From contig JBBBDQ010001279.1 of the NCBI GenBank assembly GCA_037127315.1, positions 849,001 through 913,000 of the forward strand: DNA of 64,000 nt, written 5' to 3'. Of this stretch, positions 55,901-64,000 are shown in pieces. The position numbers and the translations under genes are program-made. A model generated the notes under the pieces. That model was not told the origin of the DNA. It ran no database searches and worked only from the letters and a program-made list of their open reading frames with translations. This DNA comes from Ascarosepion bandense. Lineage: Eukaryota; Mollusca; Cephalopoda; Sepiida; Sepiidae. Positions within the stretch are counted from its first letter, which is position 1. Each line of letters begins with the position of its first letter.

Positions 55901-56279
55901 AGGGCTCCAACCGCCGAAAATACGAGACGCGCTCCTCCTGGTCGTTGGGCGCATAAACCGCAACCAGTCGAAACGCATTGCTTTTCACTGCAATATCGGC
56001 CACGATCAGCCGGCCCTCGGCACCGACATGGACAAGATCCACCTTCGCGTCCTGGGTACGCTTGACCAGCAAAGAAACTCCTCTGGCCAGCCGGTTCCCA
56101 TATACTGAATAAACGACAAAGTCGTTAGACAGCACACAGGCATCGACCTTGCAAACAAAGTGAGTCTCTTGGATCGCGGCGACATCCACGCCGAAGGACA
56201 AGAGGTCCCGAAGCAGGCGGGCAGCCTTGCTCCGATCCCTAAGGCCCTTCACGTTCATACTGGCTAACTTAATTGACAT
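52909..56279 (-). pseudogene. LINE ORF2: apurinic-type endonuclease + RT
   Basis: Start MSIKLASMNVKGL at 56279. The endonuclease keeps its motifs: N in SMNVKG, QETHF (~37-41), YAPND (~109), GDWNAI (~138), YLDRM (~199), YSDHK (~224). The RT begins GKSPGLDGLPYELY and GYRPITLLNT. A frameshift near 54720 then moves the frame to AKHILAKFLQNRL. It continues FDRVDHH, RQGCPLSPLLYTLALEPLL and YADDV (catalytic). The Cys/His segment CERC...HAFYHC is split: after CERCN the conserved continuation ATLASHAFYHCSRVRPLW lies in another frame (53154-53348), while the first frame stays open by chance and rejoins downstream. So there are at least three indels. The total, ~1,120 residues, suits the Tx1/L1 clade. 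Element-encoded nicking and target-primed reverse transcription are the family role. Confidence 0.88.
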
Positions 56280-56419
56280 CTATTTAGACCTGAAAAAGAA
56301 AGCAGAAAAATTACTTCTGGTCACATACGGAGCTAAAATCAATGGCAGAAGGTTGCCTGTACCAATATCGGACGTAATTCGTCCGTCTTGGACAATGCCA
56401 CCGACGTCCGTAGGGAAAG

Positions 56420-58161
56420 TTAGTTTAACCGCCCTATATAAAGAAGGATGGAGGATGACAGGGACCCTCCCAGCGCAAAAATGCGAAAGCCTTTGTAAAT
56501 ATTTAGAACCCGTTTGGGCCATTTTGATGTTCGAAAAGGCCTCGATGGCCCCCCCTGCACAAATTCCCAGGCTTTTGTCCTACACCCCCCGGTATTTCTG
56601 ATTAAAGTCAGTACCCCGGGGGCACCTGGGAAATTGGCAGGGTCCTCGATGGACTTTCCTTCTATGTTTTTTAGTTTGAATAGAGGCCTTAGGAATAGAG
56701 GCCTTAGGAGGGCCTTCTTCTGAGAAGAAAGGTCCCTCTCTAAGGCTTGTCTGTCAATTTTGCAGACATCTTTTGTTGCAAAAATGTTTTTTCTTTGTTT
56801 TTCCCTTTTCGGGGAGGATTTATCTGGATTCGGGGAGGGATTAACAACTGTAGGTGAGGAAGTTTCTGATTGGGTGGAGGGTGTGGGGGGTGTGGGGGAA
56901 GGAGAAGGTATATGCCTTACTGGGGATGCAGACTGACTCCTCCCTTCGACAAAAACAGTTCTGTTCGGAGATGTAGGGGCGGATTGGGTTCTGGGGGCAA
57001 CCGTGACTCGTTCCGCTCTTCCGCGTTCTGCCACATCTGTTTTCCCTTTTTTCTGGGATACCTCCTCATCCTCCTCCCGTCCTCTCTTCAAAGATGAGGA
57101 ACGTGGAGGAGGCATTTCCGTCTCCATTTCTTGTTGTTGTTCCTCCGTTTGTTTATCTGGTTGTTGTTTTTTCTGCGGCTCATTTTGCTGCTGCTGCTGC
57201 TGCTTTTGTCCCTGTTTCTCTTGTGGTTGGGGTTACCGGGCTTCTTTTTTTCCGGGGATATGGGCTTCTGTTGAGGAGGAGGGGAAGCCAGTTTTTTCCT
57301 CCTTTTAACCACCTCCGTCCACTCGTTTGTAGAGTTTTTCGGGTCGGTCTTTTTTTCTGGTGTGACCTGTGTTTTTGACACCGGCGGTGTTTCCGGTGTC
57401 ACTTCCGGGTTTCTTTTTGGGCACATTTTGAACGTGTGATCAGCTATGCCACACGCCCAGCAATGCGGCTTTCTTCCCTCCACCACCACAAACAATCTTC
57501 TTCCACCGTATATCAAAATATCCGGGACGTTCAGGAAGTTTTCTCTGTCCAGCACAATGCTAACATTTATATCTTCTGTGGCTATCTCCGCCTTGCTCCT
57601 CATACGTGCCACCTCCTCCACCGCTCCAAAAGTTGCGAAAAAGTCACCCACGTGATCACAGGAAACCTCTACGGGCACACCATGTATGGTGACTTTGATC
57701 TTTCTTGTACCCAGGTATTCGGTTTCAGACCGAATACCTTTGGCTGTCATGACACTTCCAGCCAGATCCTTTGCCTCTCCTTCCGAGCTCAGTAGAATGT
57801 CCCACATCGCTCGGGACCTCCTTGCTAACACACAAGGGACAATGTGAAGAATCTTTAATGCTTCTTCCATGTTCTCCCTACTGACAGCAATAAATTTTCG
57901 TGTTTTTTCATCTGCTGTCAGCAGGGAGATTGTCTTCTTGGCCATAACGTTTACGACTTCCGGTATAACAAGTAATTCGTTGTCTTTTATAAATTCTTTG
58001 TATTTTTCCTGCATTTGCAGGTAGTAGCGGGCATCTTTTTTAAGAGGGGCATTTTTCCATACCGACGGTGAAGGAGTTACCGCCGGCATGCCCACAGCAG
58101 AAGTAGACGGTTGGGGAGACAAAGCCATTATTGACTTGCCCCCCCCCCCCCTCACAAACAC
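56420..58161 (-). pseudogene. LINE ORF1: gag-like RNA-binding protein
   Basis: Two overlapping frames. 58161-57088 has an N-terminal unknown region, an RRM-like segment (IKVTIHGVPVEVSCDHVGDF) and a CX2CX4HX4C zinc knuckle, CWACGIADHTFKMC, near residue 245. 57127-56420 continues from METEMPPPRSSSLKRGREED to a stop at 56420, rich in Ser/Pro/Lys. A frameshift between about 57130 and 57240, in a CAG/CAA-rich tract, explains the switch: the second frame is open upstream of its first Met as a Q-rich stretch. The intact form would be about 580 residues. The first Met (58161) precedes a run of glycines encoded by poly-C; the second Met (IMALSPQP) is an equally likely start. Confidence 0.82.
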
Positions 58162-58314
58162 AAAATTTTAACAAAAAGTTCACAAATGCGCCACGCGCGA
58201 CGAAGACAGAATGAAAACAAGTAACAAAACAGGTACTCACAAAAAAAAAACTCCGGATAACAAAAATACGTGTATCCAACTTGCAATAAGTCAAAAAAGA
58301 AGACACCGGCTGCG

Positions 58315-58566
58315 CGGCACACTCTATATATTTTTTGTAAAAAATACAAAAAATTTTGGCACAAGGCTTAAAAGGGGAGGGGGAAAGGTTGGTACTCACT
58401 GAACTATCCTATACCTAGCTAATCACTATCACGACCCATTCACTCATTACTATTTGCACAATCACCACAAGAACCCATCCATCAACTCCCACTCCTTCAT
58501 ACACCACAATGCCAGAAACTTACAAGGGGCACCTAAAAAGTGGGGGAAATTAACCCATGACAATAA
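58315..58566. repeat. ~250-bp flanking repeat, copy U' (LINE 5' side)
   Basis: Begins ggcacactctatatattttt and matches copy U almost throughout. It is preceded by cggctgcgcggcacactct, as copy U is. It would lie just upstream of the LINE 5' UTR and could hold promoter sequence. Confidence 0.9.
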
Positions 58567-58826
58567 AAATATACACTCACTATTTATTTTGTAATATAAT
58601 ACAAAATTATGGCACAAGGCCTAAAAGGGGAGGGGGAGAGGTTGGTTCTCACTTAACTATCCTATACCTAGCTAAACACTATCACGACCCATTCACTCGT
58701 TACAATTTGCACAGTCACCAAAAGAACCCATCCATCTACTCCCAATCCTTCGTACACCACAATGCCAGAAACTTACAAGGGACACCTAAAAAGTGGGGAA
58801 ATTAACCCATGACAATAAAAATGTAC
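58567..58826. repeat. ~250-bp flanking repeat, copy U''
   Basis: Tandem with U', sharing the junction tacactcactatttattttg. More diverged. It ends at gtacactctcctacgtag, where the split LTR resumes. Confidence 0.9.
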
Positions 58827-58908
58827 ACTCTCCTACGTAGATGCCACCATTACTTTACATAGTAATGGAATAATCCATTATAGCCGAATAGGCGCGGGCG
58901 TCCCAACA
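58827..58908. mobile_element. LTR split by the LINE block, right part
   Basis: From cctacgtagatgccacc to gggcgtcccaaca (58908), then ataat, the right copy of the 5-bp target duplication. With 51977-52186 it restores an LTR of about 290 bp. Confidence 0.6.
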
Positions 58909-58913
58909 ATAAT

Positions 58914-59353
58914 AATAGCGTCCGTCAAAATAAACATAACACTATTAACTTATACGATTGCAACCAAATGCATAACAATTACAAACATGATAAATCAACA
59001 CTCAAAAACATAATGTTAAATCAATTATTAATAATAATAATCAAATTAAACTCATCATATATCATAAAAAATTTAAAACAATTGACCTCATAGTCTCTAA
59101 TAACCGTACAACCACATACCTAAATCCTCTACAGAAAACCAATGTAGTGTATCAATTTACATGCCCGTTCAGATATTGTATCGCTGGTACTAAACCCACT
59201 CCATATATAGGTTTTACTACAACAACGCTCTCCCGTAGACTTACCTGCCACCTTTCTGGTCATGTTTCAATTAAACAATATTTCTTAGAAAAACATAGCC
59301 ATGTAGGTAATATTAGACACACAAATTTACGAACTGTGCCTGCTATTCGGTGA
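58914..59353 (+). pseudogene. Penelope-like element, part 2 with GIY-YIG domain
   Basis: Resumes the element of 51630: MHNNYKHDKSTLKNIMLNQ near 58970, DLIVSNNRTTTYLNPLQK near 59080-59135, then YQFTCPFRYCIAGTKPTPYI and GFTTTTLSRRLTCHLSGH (GIY-YIG type: Y...YIG, then R), and a frame end at 59353. The split is explained by the LTR plus LINE insertion. Confidence 0.75.
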
Positions 59354-59655
59354 CTGTTATCGTCGCATAGCAATGTTTTATGTCAACACATGATAATATC
59401 ATCTTTGATGGTGGATGTCTTTATGTTAACGTCCCTGTAACCTCTCTGAAGATGGTTCGTGTGAGCGGAAAGCTTAGAACCAGCATAATAAAAAAATATC
59501 CAAATGTTGGACAATTTTTGTTTTTGTTTTCACCTGAAATTAAAGTCAAAATACGATGTTTAGAACGGTTCATAATTAAACATAATAGACATTCATTGTC
59601 TGTTATATTTAACAATACATGTTTAGAATATATATATATATATATATATATATAG
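59354..59655 (+). mobile_element. Penelope-like 3' region and (TA)n
   Basis: Contains ctctgaagatggttcgtg, gagcggaaagctt and gaacggttcataattaaac, shared with 10490-10765 (minus). It ends at (TA)n 59630-59655. Confidence 0.65.
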
Positions 59656-60555
59656 CCCTTGAGATTTCACTCGATTAAAAACTTAATTGGGCGACAAAAG
59701 TTTATTGCTTTTCTCGACGACGGTCGATTAAAAATCTAGCAATGAAACGTGTCCGTTCAAATATAGAATAGTATGTCATTGAAGATGTTATTTAGAATGA
59801 AATACAATGACATTATTGAAGTCTTTGATCTCGCTTTTATCGTACCGGTCAGTGTAAACATTCGTTTAATCAACGCCTCTAATGCGGAGCCAAAATGTCT
59901 CGGTCACCCAGATTGCTTACGAAAAGTAAAAACGAACATTTGAAATAAAGAAAAAAAAATACGCATACTTCTTTTAACCACGCACCGAAAAACAAATTAT
60001 ACAAGTAAGTAATTTTTTTATAGAAAATTGTTGAGAAAATCAGATTTGTTATTTTTTTTATCGTTTATGCGTTGGAGGTTGTAGTCAAACAGAAGAAAGA
60101 AACTACGATAGGTACCACCACTCAATTGTCAAAAAAAAAAAAAAAAAAAAACAGCATACCATGATGTTAAAAAGGTTCAAACTTAATACAAAGTTTTATT
60201 ATCAAAATGATTATGATATTATTAAGAGGAAAGATCAAATTTTGTTGTTATTATTTTTTTATTTTTTAAATCTAACACGTTCGAAATTTTAATTAAAATT
60301 TCATTTTTTGTTTTCCGTCAACGATTCACGCTGTATCTACGTAAGGCGACTGTTAAGAAAATGATTTTGAGGTGAATAAATTTTCCCCGCTCTCGACCAC
60401 AGGTCGAGTGATATCTTTTTCAAATCGCGAAGGCTATATATATATATTCCGCTCTACTCAGACTGGACAACTACTACCCTAGAGTGAGCAATAAAATCCT
60501 AAATTTAGTGAAAAGTTTTAGGTCTCTCATTGAATTGATATGTACAGACGAACAT
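59656..60555. other. Unannotated stretch
   Basis: No recognised element; poly-A run near 60130-60150 and a short TA tract near 60435. Confidence 0.45.
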
Positions 60556-60559
60556 TTTC

Positions 60560-60960
60560 TCTCGTGAAATGGCTTCCCTCTTTCTTTTCTACAAACATTT
60601 TCTCAGTAATTATCAGTAAAAAAAACTCAGTGGTTTGAGTGCATGAATTCAAGCGTGTTACTGGATTGACAAATAAGTCTCACTAGCGTTGAACTAGCTA
60701 GATGCAACCGTAAATTCTATTCTAATAGTTTCTTTTCTCGCCATTTCTGCATGTGGAACTTTCTTCCGATTTCTTCTTTCTCGGTCAGCTACAGTCTTCA
60801 AAAACTGAAATCAAACGTCAATAGTCATCTTCTGACTTCTCGAACCCTCTTCTCTTATTGTCTTTTCTCTCACTTCCCCTCACTGAATATATATTTATTA
60901 CTGTATTTATCGTTTTTATCTTTGAACAATGACATAATTTTTGTCCTATTTTAAGTAAAT
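60560..60960 (+). pseudogene. CR1/Jockey-like LINE 3' coding remnant
   Basis: The plus-strand translation gives ASLFLFYKHF, then a RVTGL-type segment, MQP-type and NSFFSRHFCMW-type blocks, and LQSSKTEIK. This is the same order as 35649-35140, with frameshifts. The LINE-type tail is not clear. Confidence 0.6.
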
Positions 60961-61030
60961 ATTACTAGGGACGTCCTTATTTATTTTCATGAAAACTGCA
61001 ACAGTTACAGGGAGCATTATAACGGTGTCG

Positions 61031-61332
61031 GATGTGCGTTATGGTTCAGTGGATATCGGAGTCTCGAAACGAGAAATCGGAGAGCCCAGTTCGAATTCCA
61101 GTTTAATTCGTTGTATTCACTTACGCGCAAATACACTTCGGGAAAGGTACTAATTCGTCTCTTTCCCCTACAGCTATTGGTTAAATAGCAGGACAGATGA
61201 GGTTTTATAGCCTTGGTTGACAACCAGTCTACCGCAGAGTGAAATGGCAAACTACCGCAGGAAAATCTTCTGCCCAGTCAGTTACGTCTCTTTCGAGACA
61301 TAATCACTTAAGCGTGTATCACGTATGGCACT
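61031..61332 (+). mobile_element. tRNA-derived SINE, family A
   Basis: A box tggttcagtgg, B box cagttcgaattcc, full body, and tail cacgtatggcacttaa, which runs into the TTAA of the first MITE. Confidence 0.9.
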
Positions 61333-61335
61333 TAA

Positions 61336-61557
61336 CCCTCTAGGGCCATTCGTATCATATTTGATACAGTATTTCCCTATAAGGAAACATTTGGTATTTC
61401 CCTATAAAGAAACATTTGGTATTCATTGACTGAGCAGTCAGTACTGCTTTCATTTGAAATTTATAAAATATTTCTCTTAAAAAATTTTTCAGGAAAATAT
61501 TTCTTTCAAGGCTTGTTTTCATACTGTATCAATTATGATACGAATGGCCCTAGAGGG
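61336..61557. mobile_element. piggyBac-type MITE, copy 1
   Basis: 222 bp with terminal inverted repeats ccctctagggccattcgtat, extended to about 35 bp (atacgaatggccctagaggg at the right end), flanked by TTAA (61332-61335, 61558-61561). TTAA target and CCCT ends are piggyBac traits. No transposase. Confidence 0.88.
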
Positions 61558-61660
61558 TTAATAATATAATATGATTAAGGCTTCTACTTGTCATAAAGTG
61601 GGGGATCAGTTCTATATTGTTATGAAGTAATAAACAGATCCCCCACTAATTACTACTTAA

Positions 61661-62502
61661 CCCTCTAGGGCCATTCGTATCATATTTGATACAGTATTTC
61701 CCTATAAGGAAACTTTTGTTATTTCCCTATAAGGAAACATTTGGTATTCATTGACTGAGCAGTCAGTACTGCTTTCATTTGAAATTTATAAAATATTTCT
61801 CTTAAAAAATTTTTCAGGAAAATATTTCTTTCAAGGCTTGTTTTCATACTGTATCAAATATGATACGAATGGCCCTAGAGGGTTAAGGCTTCTACTGGAC
61901 ATAAAGTGGGGGATCAGTTCTATATTGTTATGAAGTAATAAACAGATCCCCCACTAATTACTACTTAACCCTCTAGGGCCATTCGTATCATATTTGATAC
62001 AGTATTTCCCTATAAGGAAACATTTGGTATTTCCCTATAAGGAAACATTTGGTATTCATTGACTGAGCAGTCAGTACTGCTTTCATTTGAAATTTATAAA
62101 ATATTTCTCTTAAAAAATTTTTCAGGAAAATATTTCTTTCAAGGCTTGTTTTCATACTGTATCAAATATGATACGAATGGCCCTAGAGGGTTAAGGCTTC
62201 TACTGGACATAAAGTGGGGGATCAGTTCTATATTGTTATGAAGTAATAAACAGATCCCCCACTAATTACTACTTAACCCTCTAGGGCCATTCGTATCATA
62301 TTTGATACAGTATTTCCCTATAAGGAAACATTTGGTATTTCCCTATAAGGAAACATTTGGTATTCATTGACTGAGCAGTCAGTACTGCTTTCATTTGAAA
62401 TTTATAAAATATTTCTCTTAAAAAATTTTTCAGGAAAATATTTCTTTCAAGGCTTGTTTTCATACTGTATCAAATATGATACGAATGGCCCTAGAGGGTT
62501 AA
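61661..62502. mobile_element. Tandem piggyBac-type MITE units, copies 2-4
   Basis: MITEs at 61661-61882, 61969-62190 and 62277-62498, each 222 bp with TTAA on both sides. They are separated by an 86-bp spacer (including the flanking TTAAs) that itself carries a palindrome, agtggggga...tcccccact. The period is exactly 308 bp and copies are nearly identical. Three identical 60-codon frames across each unit are repeat by-products. Confidence 0.92.
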
Positions 62503-62701
62503 GGCTTCTACTGGGCATAAAGTGGGGGATCAGTTCTATATTGTTATGAAGTAATAAACAGATCCCCCACTAATATGATACGAATGGCCCTAGAGGGTTA
62601 AGGCTTCTACTGGGCATAAAGTGGGGGGATCAGTTCTATATTGTTATGAAGTAATAAACAGATCCCCCACTAATATGATACGAATGGCCCTAGAGGGTTA
62701 A
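62503..62701. repeat. Truncated MITE/spacer units
   Basis: Two shortened units (~100 bp): spacer plus only the right MITE end (atacgaatggccctagaggg) with TTAA at 62598-62601 and 62698-62701. Confidence 0.85.
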
Positions 62702-62704
62702 TAA

Positions 62705-62870
62705 TGAGCTAGAAACTGTCAATCTCTCTGTCTTCGGTTAGAGAACATCTCAGTCGGGTCATAATCAAAAAACTGACACGGCTAAAAAAGACAGACGAGC
62801 TGTCTTCGGGCCGAGAACGACTCAGTCGGGGCTCAGTCTACTGACTGAGACTCAGCTGAGAAAGACAGGA
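62705..62870. mobile_element. LTR-derived fragment
   Basis: ctgtcttcggttagagaac, aagacagacgagctgtcttc and related words resemble the internal duplicated part of the LTR at 30950-31440. Decayed. Confidence 0.4.
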
Positions 62871-63101
62871 TAACATAAAAGTGGGTCATTGTTTGAACAA
62901 GAAATACTGAAATAGATTTGTAAATATTGTAATAGTGTACTGACAATTAGAGCTAATAGTGCTACATTATTTTCAATAAAAAGAAAAGTTGTAGAAAGTC
63001 ATTTTAGGCAAGCAGGTTTTTTGTCATAGAGTGCTTGATATAGAGCGTTAATAGATTAATGTGGAAAAGTTTGTCACTTAGCTGAGCAGAGTTATTTCAG
63101 T

Positions 63102-63156
63102 CATGTCGACTTCGAAGTTCCGTGAAGACATTATTTTGATGTCTTCACTCATCAGG
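63102..63156 (-). ncRNA. Degenerate hammerhead-like motif
   Basis: Minus strand: CTGATGA (63155-63149), a perfect 10-bp stem II (63148-63139 with 63131-63122, 7-nt loop), then GGAAC where GAAAC is needed. A short stem III and a GTC cleavage triplet follow. Stem I pairing next to the core is poor. The A13 to G change and weak stem I predict loss of activity. Confidence 0.4.
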
Positions 63157-63159
63157 GTC

Positions 63160-63883
63160 ATTCTTCTGAAAACTGCAATAGCTACACGGAGCATAATAAC
63201 ACCGTCGGATAGAGCAAGTTTTCAGCTACAAATCCCTATTTTTTATTCAAACGGCTGCTATTATTGACTATGCATTTTCAAACTATCAACGTCCACCTCT
63301 GGAGTGGGCCAGCATATTAAAATGGAGCCATTACTTTTGGAATGACCTCAGTTACTGACCCACACTGGTAAAATTGAGGATCATATTTCGATAATTATGT
63401 AATTACATTGGCTATATTTTCTGCGTAAGCAATCTAGCATTTTTATCGACACAATTAACTCGACGCATTTAAGAAAGAATTCTGTTTTTTTTTTTTAATC
63501 ATTAAAAGTATAAATGTCTATAAAAAACTAATGCGACTCGCATCGTCGAAAATGGCGGCCATATTTAAGTGCAGGCTTATTCAAAAAGAAAGAACAGATT
63601 TCGAAAATTTTATGAAAACAAATGTTAATAACCGAATGTCAATATTCAACGCATTACTGCATAAGAAAGTTGCAAAGTTGTTAAAACAAATGAAAATATT
63701 TTTCAACTTAGTTCATTTTGCTGTTATTTTTCTTATTTATATAAATCGAAATTGTGAAAATGCGTGTCAGCCACTAAAATGTCCACATCACAAGAAATTT
63801 GACTTTTGCTATTCAGTTATTTGTTACAAGTGTTTATATCTCTTAGCATTTGCTTTTATTTCGAAATCTGCTCTCTCTTTTTG

Positions 63884-63885
<2 letters not shown>
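63160..63885. other. Unannotated stretch
   Basis: A 117-codon plus-strand frame (63531-63884) starts MRLASSKMAAIFKCR, but I recognise no domain and see no splice or neighbour support. Confidence 0.4.
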
Positions 63886-63887
<2 letters not shown>

Positions 63888-63926
<39 letters not shown>

Positions 63927-63941
63927 GTACATGTTCTAATG

Positions 63942-63986
<45 letters not shown>

Positions 63987-64000
63987 GTACATGCTCTAAT
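63888..64000. repeat. Two (TA)n tracts with a repeated flank
   Basis: TA tracts at 63888-63921 and 63947-63983, each followed by tattatgtacatgytctaat. This suggests a local tandem duplication that continues past the window edge. Confidence 0.9.

Larger units (their letters stand above)
52441..58302 (-). mobile_element. Tx1/L1-type LINE, near full length
   Basis: Transcribed right to left: a 5' UTR of ~140 bp, ORF1 (58161-56420, frameshifted), a ~140-bp gap, ORF2 (56279-52909, frameshifted), and a ~470-bp 3' UTR ending tacattgtatataaatata at the flanking repeat. Endonuclease and RT are recognisable with their catalytic residues, so decay is recent. GC content is visibly higher than in the surroundings. 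Confidence 0.88.

Noticed and set aside
63531..63884. 117-codon plus-strand frame as a host gene
   Set aside because: No domain recognised, no neighbours or splice signals that I can support; AT-rich context allows such frames by chance.

Overview
This window looks like AT-rich, repeat-dominated DNA from an animal genome. I infer a mollusc, most likely a cephalopod, from three things: abundant tRNA-derived SINEs with a four-base tail, many Penelope-like fragments, and long (TA)n tracts. I found no host protein-coding gene that I can support. Almost every open frame that can be interpreted belongs to a transposable element or is a by-product of a tandem repeat whose unit length is a multiple of three.

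Layout. 0-6 kb: a 20-bp satellite, (TA)n tracts, a structurally complete hammerhead ribozyme motif (3258-3315), a ~98-bp and an ~80-bp tandem repeat, and a LINE tail. 6-14 kb: LINE reverse-transcriptase (RT) fragments, one with a 156-bp in-frame tandem expansion beside the YADD motif; Penelope-associated repeats; a full tRNA-SINE with an 11-bp target duplication; a CR1/Jockey-like LINE end. 13.7-21.5 kb: mariner and Penelope-type remnants, and a non-autonomous Helitron inserted in the 98-bp repeat. 21.8-28.1 kb: a 6.3-kb insertion bounded by a 22-bp direct repeat. It holds a ~4.7-kb minisatellite (24-bp unit) and two restriction-like-endonuclease LINE ends embedded in (TAA)n. 28.7-32.5 kb: SINEs, a 5S-rRNA-derived SINE with an 11-bp target duplication, and an LTR relic. 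33-43 kb: a ~52-bp satellite, CR1-like LINE copies, SINE-in-SINE nesting, and an old duplication of the 32-kb region. 43-51 kb: tandem LINE-tail debris, a second Helitron, composite 5S+tRNA SINEs, a Tc1 transposase fragment, and a pogo/Tigger-like element carrying a SINE trimer.

51.6-59.6 kb is a nest. A Penelope-like element is split by an LTR with a 5-bp target duplication. That LTR is split by a nearly full-length Tx1/L1-type LINE (minus strand, ORF1 and ORF2 recognisable but frameshifted), which is bracketed by ~250-bp direct repeats. 60-64 kb: a LINE tail, a tRNA-SINE, four tandem units of a TTAA-flanked MITE plus spacer, and a degenerate hammerhead-like motif.

The elements are related to each other. 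One SINE family shares its 3' tail with the CR1-like LINE, which is the expected basis for borrowing its machinery. A second SINE family carries a tRNA-type promoter, sometimes preceded by a 5S-rRNA-type promoter. The hammerhead motif fits the ribozymes known from Penelope-like elements. Target duplications, empty-site comparisons and nesting give a partial order of insertion.
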